The notes under the pieces were generated by a model. The model worked only from the letters and a program-made list of their open reading frames with translations, was not told where the DNA came from and ran no database searches. Position numbers and translations under genes: made by a program. Positions 41,106 to 46,104 of a DNA stretch of 46,104 nt are shown one piece after another. The DNA is taken from positions 47,295 to 93,398 of the forward strand of contig NZ_LWIG01000010.1 in NCBI RefSeq assembly GCF_002068095.1, read 5' to 3'. The stretch's first letter is position 1. Every line of letters begins with the position of its first letter. The stretch comes from Bradyrhizobium sacchari. Lineage in GTDB: Bacteria > Pseudomonadota > Alphaproteobacteria > Rhizobiales > Xanthobacteraceae.

Positions 41106-42093
41106 TCTTGGCCTTCCCCGTGGCCTGCTCCAGGAACGAATAGTCCATGTTCTTCTCCGCTTCCGCGGAGACGTCCTTCGAGATGTATTTGAGGTCGCGC
41201 ATCATCGCGGCGATCGCCAGCGTCTGCGAGCGATGGATCGCAGGATCGGGCGAGGCATTCTTCAGCGCCTCGGTCGCCACATTCCTGTCGAGGCCGGTGA
41301 GCTTGTTGATGACCTCGATCCACGGCCCCTTGTCGGTGATCAGCTTGTTGTCGAGCTCGACCACGGCGCTGACGACGCCCTGGACGCCGGCGCGCTGGCT
41401 CGCAACCACGTCGGAACGGGTGACGATCAGATTGGTCAGATTGCCCGCGGCCTGCTCGTACGGCAGCACAAAATGCTTGCCGGCGCCGGCGAGCCGGATC
41501 TGCGAGGCAAACGGCTCGACCGAGCAGATCATGTCAACCTCGCCGCGCTGAAGCGCCGCGAGATGGTCGGATGGATTGGGGATGTTGATGAACTGGATGT
41601 CCTTGTTGGGGTCGACACCCTGCTTGAGGAACGCGCCGCGCATATGGATGTCCTGCGCATTGCCGCGAGACGCTGCGACCTTCAGCGGCTGACCGTCGCT
41701 CTTCGCCTTCGCAACAGTCGTCTTGAACGTGGCCCAGTCCTCAGGTGGCAGGCTCAGCTTCGCGGAGGAGAGACATTCCGAGCCGCCGTTGATCTGGCCC
41801 GATACGGCGACGACGTCGAAACCTTTGTCGAGCGCGGTGATGTAGTGGAGATAGGTCACCTGCGCGACGTCAATGCTCTTCGACACGAGCGCAGTGAGCA
41901 CGTCATTGCCCGAGTTGAAGCCGGTGGCCTCGACCTCGACGCTCTTCGCCATGCCCGGGATCAGCGACATCGGCAGGCAGTGCGCGCATTTGGCGTAGCC
42001 GAGCTTGATCTTCGGGGCTTGCGCCGAGGCGAGATCGCTGCCGCCAAACATCGCCGCCATCACCACGAGGCCCAGTCGCAAACCCGTCCGCAT
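41089..42093 (-). CDS. Periplasmic binding protein, NitT/TauT (SsuA) type
   Basis: A 334-residue binding protein with a Sec signal peptide (hydrophobic core at about 6-18, likely cleavage after ASA at 24). The mature fold follows the SsuA pattern: IKLGYAKC start, FNSGNDVLTALVSKSIDVAQV, SRGNAQDIHMRG, and EVDMICSVEPFA. A CAHC pair at C36 and C39, right after the first strand, could form a periplasmic disulfide close to the ligand cleft. It is unusual in this family as I know it. It is the first gene of the minus operon and faces a GntR gene across 199 bp that contains a palindrome. Confidence 0.9.
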   Translation of the reverse strand: MRTGLRLGLVVMAAMFGGSDLASAQAPKIKLGYAKCAHCLPMSLIPGMAKSVEVEATGFNSGNDVLTALVSKSIDVAQVTYLHYITALDKGFDVVAVSGQINGGSECLSSAKLSLPPEDWATFKTTVAKAKSDGQPLKVAASRGNAQDIHMRGAFLKQGVDPNKDIQFINIPNPSDHLAALQRGEVDMICSVEPFASQIRLAGAGKHFVLPYEQAAGNLTNLIVTRSDVVASQRAGVQGVVSAVVELDNKLITDKGPWIEVINKLTGLDRNVATEALKNASPDPAIHRSQTLAIAAMMRDLKYISKDVSAEAEKNMDYSFLEQATGKAKNDLGY

Positions 42094-42175
42094 CGCTCAC
42101 TCCGTTTCGAAGGCGCGCGATCTCGCGCGTCGGACACGATCATCCGCCGCCCTCAGCCGCAGCGCAATCCAGTTT

Positions 42176-42192
42176 TTGCATGCTGCATACAA
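42176..42192. promoter_or_regulatory. 17-bp palindrome, probable GntR (FCD) operator
   Basis: TTGCATGCTGCATACAA (42176-42192) is symmetric around T42184 with 7 of 8 base pairs matching. It lies in the divergent region, about 83 bp from the binding-protein start and 100 bp from the GntR start. Its TTG...CAA ends and ATGC/GCAT core resemble operators of FadR-subfamily GntR proteins, so the adjacent regulator is the likely binder and would control both directions. Confidence 0.7.
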
Positions 42193-42292
42193 TTTGCGCG
42201 CTATGCCATTGTTTTCAGCTATATAGGTCGATATTTTGGGCAGCCACAAGGGCCGGTAAGCGGCTAGGATAAGCGAAAGCAGTGAGGCACGC

Positions 42293-43003
42293 GTGCAGCC
42301 AAAATCGGAAGCGCCGAAGGGACGAAAGTCGCCCAAGCTCAAGCGCATGGGCCTGCATGAGCGCGCCGCCGCGCGGATGCGGACCATGATCATTCGCGGC
42401 GAGCTGCCGCCGGGCTCGCAAACCCAGGAAACAAAACTGTCGAAGGAGCTCGGCGTGTCGCGCACGCCGCTGCGCGAGGCCATGAAGGTGCTCGCTGCCG
42501 AAGGCTTGATCGAGCTTCGTCCCAATCGCAGCCCGCGCATTGCCGATATCGCGGTCGAGGACATCTCGGAATTGTTCGAGGCCCTCGCCGGTATCGAGCG
42601 TCTCGCCGCGGAGCTTGCCGCGGAGCGCGCCACCGAGCGCGATCTCGCGCGCCTGCGCACGCTGCAGACCCGCATGGAGGGTCATCACCGCAACGGCAAG
42701 CTCGACGATTATTTCGCCATCAATGGCGAGATCCACAACACCATCGTACGCATGGCCCGCAACACGCCGCTGCGCGAGGCCCATGAGACGCTGATCTCCC
42801 GCGCCGAACGCGCGCGCTATCTCGCGCTCGGCGCCAACAGGCGCTGGAGCAATTCGGTGGACGAGCACGCCGATATCCTGGCCGCGCTCGAAGCCCGCGA
42901 CGGCGACGCGGCCGGCCGCCTGCTCGGCGCGCACGTCGCGCGCACCGGCACGGCGCTGCTCGAAGTCCTCGCGACGTCGCAGCCGAAGCAGACGGCGGCC
43001 TGA
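42293..43003 (+). CDS. GntR-family regulator with FCD domain
   Basis: A 236-residue FadR-subfamily regulator. The winged helix is at about 20-85 with the signature SRTPLREAMKVLAAEGL at 56-72. The all-helical FCD ligand domain follows. Histidines at 148 (INGEIHNT), 192 (DEHADI) and 214 (GAHVART) sit where the metal-binding ligands of FCD domains are found, so a carboxylate-type effector held by a metal is likely. The start is GTG at 42293 with GAGG 5 nt upstream, giving MQPKSEAPKG. It is divergent from the transporter-hydantoinase operon and 3 nt upstream of the racemase-family gene, so it probably controls both. Confidence 0.92.
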   Translation: MQPKSEAPKGRKSPKLKRMGLHERAAARMRTMIIRGELPPGSQTQETKLSKELGVSRTPLREAMKVLAAEGLIELRPNRSPRIADIAVEDISELFEALAGIERLAAELAAERATERDLARLRTLQTRMEGHHRNGKLDDYFAINGEIHNTIVRMARNTPLREAHETLISRAERARYLALGANRRWSNSVDEHADILAALEARDGDAAGRLLGAHVARTGTALLEVLATSQPKQTAA

Positions 43004-43006
43004 ACC

Positions 43007-43756
43007 ATGAAGCTGCTGCTGCTCAACCCCAACACCAGCACCACAGTCACCGACCTGATGCTGGGTGTCGGGCAGCGCGGCGCCGCACCCGGCACCGAGA
43101 TCATCCCCTGCACCGCGACCCGCGGCGTACCCTACATCGCGACGCGCACCGAGGCGCAGATCGGCGGCGCCATCGCATTGGAAATGCTGGCCGAGCAGCA
43201 CAAGAAGGTCGACGCCGCGATCATCGCGGCCTTCGGCGATCCCGGCCTGTTCGCGGCGCGCGAGACCTTCGACATTCCCGTGGTCGGCATGGCGGAAGCC
43301 GCGATGCTGACCGCCTGCATGGCCGGACGGCGCTTCGCCATCGTCACCTTCGCCCAGGCGCTGGGGCCCTGGTACGAGGAGTGCGTCCGCGCCCATGGGC
43401 TGTGGGAACGCTGCGCCGGCATCCGCATGCTCGATACGCCCTTTCAGGCGATCTCCGAGGTCGGCACCGAGAAGGAAGACGTGCTGGTCGAGCTCGCGCA
43501 GTGCGCCATCGTCGAGGACGAGGCCGACGTGCTGATCTTTGCGGGCGCCCCGCTCTCGGGTCTTGCCGAGCGTGTCGCCGACCGGATCCCCGTCCCTGTG
43601 GTCGATCAGGTCATCGCCGCCGTGAAGCAGGCCGAGGCGCTTGTCGCGCTGCGGCTGCGCAAGGCGACGGCGGGCACGTATCGCCGGCCCGCTGCGAAAC
43701 CGACCATCGGTCTTGCCGAGCCGCTCGCCGCCCGGCTCGAGCATCGCGACAGCTGA
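43007..43756 (+). CDS. Hydantoin/Asp/Glu racemase family protein lacking both catalytic cysteines
   Basis: A 249-residue homologue of hydantoin racemase with the family start LLLLNPNTS and the block AAFGDPGLFAARE followed by VVGMAEAA. At the first catalytic-cysteine position it has alanine (A75, where the paralogue at 9738-10400 has C78). At the second it has glycine in IFAGAPLSG, where the paralogue has C182 in MGCAGM. Other cysteines (for example C35 and C105) are not at these places. It therefore cannot use the usual two-cysteine racemisation. It may decarboxylate, hydrolyse or simply bind its ligand. It follows GntR by 3 nt and precedes a polyamine-type importer by about 106 nt. Confidence 0.85.
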   Translation: MKLLLLNPNTSTTVTDLMLGVGQRGAAPGTEIIPCTATRGVPYIATRTEAQIGGAIALEMLAEQHKKVDAAIIAAFGDPGLFAARETFDIPVVGMAEAAMLTACMAGRRFAIVTFAQALGPWYEECVRAHGLWERCAGIRMLDTPFQAISEVGTEKEDVLVELAQCAIVEDEADVLIFAGAPLSGLAERVADRIPVPVVDQVIAAVKQAEALVALRLRKATAGTYRRPAAKPTIGLAEPLAARLEHRDS

Positions 43757-43862
43757 TCAGAGCGGCGGCCGGCGATGCGAAATGTTCAATCCATATTCGA
43801 TCGCAAGGCCGGAACAGGGCACGAGACTTGCTTTCTCCTTTGGGGCAACGGGAGGCAATATC

Positions 43863-44957
43863 ATGGCTGAAACGCAAGGCGGCCGGTCGCTCGTCGTCGA
43901 TGCGGTCACCCACCGGTATCCGAGTGGCGCGCTTGCGGTCGAGAACATCAATCTCGACATCAAGGGCGGCGAGATCATCGCCCTCCTCGGCCCGTCCGGC
44001 TGTGGCAAGACAACGCTCTTGCGCATCATCGCCGGCTTCATCGCGCAGACGCAGGGGCGCATCATCATCGGCGACGACATCGTCGATGCGCTGCCGCCGA
44101 ACAAGCGCGCGGTCGGCATCGTGTTCCAGAACTACGCACTGTTTCCCCATCTCAGCATCAGCGAGAACGTCGCCTATGGCCTCGCCGCCCGCGGCATCGA
44201 CAAGGCGACGCGCCAGCGCGAGGCACAGCGCCTCCTCGAGCTGGTGCAACTCCCGGCCATGGCCGAGCGGCTGCCGCGGCAGCTTTCCGGCGGCCAGCAG
44301 CAGCGCGTCGCGCTCGCCCGCGCGCTCGCGATCAAGCCGTCGATCCTGCTGCTCGACGAGCCCTTCGCCGCCCTCGACAAGAATTTGCGTCTCGATATGC
44401 AGATCGAGGTCAAGCGGCTGCAGCGCGTCTCCGGTATCACCACGTTGATCGTGACGCACGACCAGGAAGAGGCGCTCTCGATGGCCGATCGTGTCGCCGT
44501 GCTGAGCCATGGCAAGCTCGAGCAGTTCGGCTCGCCGTCCGACGTCTACGACCGTCCGGAGACCCTGTTCGTCAACACCTTCGTCGGCTCCACCAACCGC
44601 ATGCCCGGTGTCGTGGTCACGGCCGATCGTACCGCCGCCAAGGTCCGGCTCGATGCCGGCGCCGAGATCATCGCACGTCCCGCGGGCGGTACGCTCAGCG
44701 AGGGTGGCCGCGTCACCGTCTGCATTCGGCCCGAGCATCTGCAATTCGTCGGCGACGAGACCGGGTTTGCCGGCGTGGTCGGCATGTCGCTGCCGCTGGG
44801 CGCCACCGTCGTGCATGAGGTCACCACTGCCGACGGCTCCGGCGTCAAGGTCTCACAGGCACGCATCGGCGAGACGCGCGCGCTGGAGAACGGCGCTGCG
44901 GTGCGCCTCGCGCCGCTAGCCCCATCGCTCGCCAATGCCTTTCCCGCAACGCTTTAG
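43863..44957 (+). CDS. ABC transporter ATP-binding protein, spermidine/putrescine (PotA) type
   Basis: A 364-residue ATPase of the polyamine/iron/opine importer group. Walker A GPSGCGKT is at 43-50, a Q-loop lies in VFQNYALFPHLS, the signature is LSGGQQQR, and Walker B is ILLLDEPFAALD with a switch His in VTHDQEEA. A C-terminal regulatory TOBE-type domain at about 280-360 begins after VGSTNRMPG. GGGAGG lies 7-8 nt before the ATG at 43863. It precedes the binding-protein gene by 30 nt. A separate promoter may lie in the 106 nt before it. The substrate is likely a small nitrogenous compound. Confidence 0.92.
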   Translation: MAETQGGRSLVVDAVTHRYPSGALAVENINLDIKGGEIIALLGPSGCGKTTLLRIIAGFIAQTQGRIIIGDDIVDALPPNKRAVGIVFQNYALFPHLSISENVAYGLAARGIDKATRQREAQRLLELVQLPAMAERLPRQLSGGQQQRVALARALAIKPSILLLDEPFAALDKNLRLDMQIEVKRLQRVSGITTLIVTHDQEEALSMADRVAVLSHGKLEQFGSPSDVYDRPETLFVNTFVGSTNRMPGVVVTADRTAAKVRLDAGAEIIARPAGGTLSEGGRVTVCIRPEHLQFVGDETGFAGVVGMSLPLGATVVHEVTTADGSGVKVSQARIGETRALENGAAVRLAPLAPSLANAFPATL

Positions 44958-44987
44958 ATCCAGTTTTTGTCCAGAGGGGAGTTCGAC

Positions 44988-46034
44988 ATGATCATGAACC
45001 GCCGCAGCCTGCTGACCACCGCGCTCACACTCGGCGCCATGAAGGCGTTTCCGGGGCTGAGCTACGCCCAGGCCCGCCCGCTGGTGTTTGCGACCTTCAC
45101 CGGAAGCTGGGAGGAAGCCCACAAGGCCGTGCTGGTGCCGGCGTTCCGGAAAGCCAACGCGGACGCCGCGATGGTGCTCGATCCCATGCTCTCGGTCGAC
45201 CAGATCGCAAAGGTCAACGCCGCCAAGGCCAATCCGCCGATCGACGTCATGCTGCACGATCCCGGCCCCGCCCTCGTCGCCATCGGCCAGGACCTGGTCG
45301 AGCCCTATCCGGTCGAGAAGAGCGCGTATTACAAAGACCTGATCACTGAAGCGCAGGAGCCGATGGGCCCCGCCCCGTTCTTCCAGGTCGTCGGCCTCAC
45401 CTATAATCCGGAAGCCGTCAAGACGCCGCCGACCTCATGGGCCGATCTGTGGAAGCCGGAGTTCAAGGGCCGCGTCGGCATCACCAATCTCAACTCGACG
45501 CTCGGCACCGGCTGGCTGGTCGAGATCGCCAAGATGCGCGGCGGCTCCGAGGCCAACGTCGATCCCGGCTTCAAGGCGCTTGAGGAGCTGAAACCCAATC
45601 TCGCGGCGGTCGCGGCCAATCCCGGCGCGCTCGCCACCCTGTTCCAGCAGGGCCAGATCGACATCTCGCCCGGCAATTTCAACGCCATCCAGATCCTGAA
45701 AGCGCGCGGCGTGCCGGTCGAGTTCGTGGCACCGAAGGAGGGCGCCATCGCCTTCAAGACCACGATCCACATCGTCAAGAACTCGCCGAATCGCGAGCTC
45801 GCCTTCAAGCTGATCGAGGCGGCGCTGACGCCGGAGGTGCAGACCACGCTGATGAACCCGCCCTACCTGATCGTGCCGACCAATTCCAAGGTGACGATGG
45901 GTGGCGAGATCGCGCGCGTGCTGGCCAAGGACACCGCCGAGCTGAAGCAGAAATTCGTGTTCCAGGACTGGAAGAAGATCAACGAGCAGCGCTCGGCCTG
46001 GATCGAGCGCTTCAACCGCGAGATCAAGATTTAA
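44988..46034 (+). CDS. Periplasmic binding protein, polyamine/iron type (PotD-like)
   Basis: A 348-residue binding protein. A twin-arginine-like leader (NRRSLLTTALTLG, arginines 5-6) ends near SYA at residue 27. The mature protein shows the family 1/8 type layout (VFATFTGSWEEAHKAVLVPAF, then GLTYNPEAV, LWKPEFKGRVG, and PGNFNAIQI). I start at the ATG at 44988 with GGGGA 7 nt upstream. An in-frame TTG further up and a second ATG at 44994 are less likely. It follows the PotA-type ATPase, so order is ATPase, binding protein, then the permeases beyond the window. Confidence 0.9.
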   Translation: MIMNRRSLLTTALTLGAMKAFPGLSYAQARPLVFATFTGSWEEAHKAVLVPAFRKANADAAMVLDPMLSVDQIAKVNAAKANPPIDVMLHDPGPALVAIGQDLVEPYPVEKSAYYKDLITEAQEPMGPAPFFQVVGLTYNPEAVKTPPTSWADLWKPEFKGRVGITNLNSTLGTGWLVEIAKMRGGSEANVDPGFKALEELKPNLAAVAANPGALATLFQQGQIDISPGNFNAIQILKARGVPVEFVAPKEGAIAFKTTIHIVKNSPNRELAFKLIEAALTPEVQTTLMNPPYLIVPTNSKVTMGGEIARVLAKDTAELKQKFVFQDWKKINEQRSAWIERFNREIKI

Positions 46035-46052
46035 AAATGAAAAGGCAGCAGG

Positions 46053-46104
46053 TTGAAGCGCAAGAGCAGCAACGGGCTCGCTCCGCCTCTCCCGCTTGCG
46101 GGAG
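46053..46104 (+). CDS. Possible start of a permease gene, truncated by the window edge
   Basis: A TTG at 46053 has AAAAGG about 7 nt upstream and opens a frame (reading KRKSSNGLAPPLPLAG after the start) that runs to the edge. After an ATPase and a binding protein, a PotB-like permease is expected here. Only 17 codons are visible and there is no membrane segment yet, so this is a positional guess. An ATG at 46038 opens a different frame without a site. Confidence 0.35.
   Translation, partial: MKRKSSNGLAPPLPLAG
46089..46104. repeat. Palindrome CTCCCGC-TT-GCGGGAG at the window edge
   Basis: CTCCCGC (46089-46095) and GCGGGAG (46098-46104) are perfect complements around TT. The sequence is the core of the CCTCTCCCGCTTGCGGG-type palindrome common in rhizobial and Rhodopseudomonas genomes (from memory). 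The window stops here, so flanking arms cannot be checked. If the TTG start at 46053 is real, the element has been translated into the N-terminus of that protein. Confidence 0.6.

Noticed and set aside
1..46104. CRISPR arrays, tRNA or rRNA genes, insertion sequences, prophage or integrase genes
   Set aside because: None could be recognised. The only repeats seen are short palindromic elements and the array at 37266-37324.

Overview
The window is high-GC, densely packed DNA of alphaproteobacterial type. It most resembles Bradyrhizobium: long runs of catabolic genes joined by 4-bp ATGA/GTGA overlaps, many GTG/TTG starts, and small palindromic elements of the kind scattered through Bradyrhizobium and Rhodopseudomonas genomes. 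No rRNA, tRNA, CRISPR, transposase or phage gene is visible. The genus is an inference from style and family memory, not a search result.

Layout. (1) 1-9681, minus strand: a cyclic-amide module. A D-hydantoinase/dihydropyrimidinase is followed by a sugar-type epimerase, an SDR dehydrogenase and a flavin monooxygenase. After a 120-bp gap comes a complete peptide/nickel-type ABC importer (binding protein, two permeases, and a fused double ATPase cut by the window edge). (2) 9738-18670: a hydantoin racemase on plus, then a minus-strand operon hyuA-hyuB-class III aminotransferase-acyl-CoA synthetase-D-carbamoylase-flavin reductase. Together these encode two chemically different hydantoin openings (ATP-dependent HyuAB and metal hydantoinase) plus racemase and D-carbamoylase. 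(3) 18671-19544: a gene-free stretch with three palindromic repeat elements. (4) 19545-32397, minus strand: what I read as a furan (furfural/2-furoate/2,5-furandicarboxylate) degradation locus. It holds an aldehyde dehydrogenase, an MHS-type transporter, hmfE, hmfD, hmfC, hmfB, a CoxG-fused hmfA, an AraC regulator, hmfF (UbiD) and hmfG (UbiX). A LysR regulator is divergent at 32558, and a nearly perfect 26-bp palindrome lies between it and hmfG. (5) 33639-37273, plus strand: an AraC regulator, an O-methyltransferase with a siderophore-interacting-type flavoreductase, and an orphan Bug-type binding protein. (6) 37322-46104: a second cyclic-amide locus arranged around a divergent promoter. On minus are a NitT/TauT-type importer, an arylmalonate-decarboxylase-like protein and a second hydantoinase. 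On plus are a GntR/FCD regulator, an unusual cysteine-less hydantoin-racemase homologue, and the start of a spermidine/putrescine-type importer.

How it works together (inference). Region 4 would take furfural or furoate through 2-furoyl-CoA and 5-hydroxy-2-furoyl-CoA to 2-oxoglutarate. HmfFG would feed in furandicarboxylate by decarboxylation. Regions 1, 2 and 6 would import and open cyclic ureides, release amino acids, and pass the carbon skeletons on through transamination and CoA activation. Three members of the Asp/Glu/hydantoin racemase superfamily in the window have three different active-site residue sets, which is the most interesting enzymological feature. The hmf pathway itself is described in other bacteria. 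The least-described parts are the mixed hydantoin operon, the AMDase-like and cysteine-less racemase-family proteins, and the alternating hairpin array at 37266-37324.
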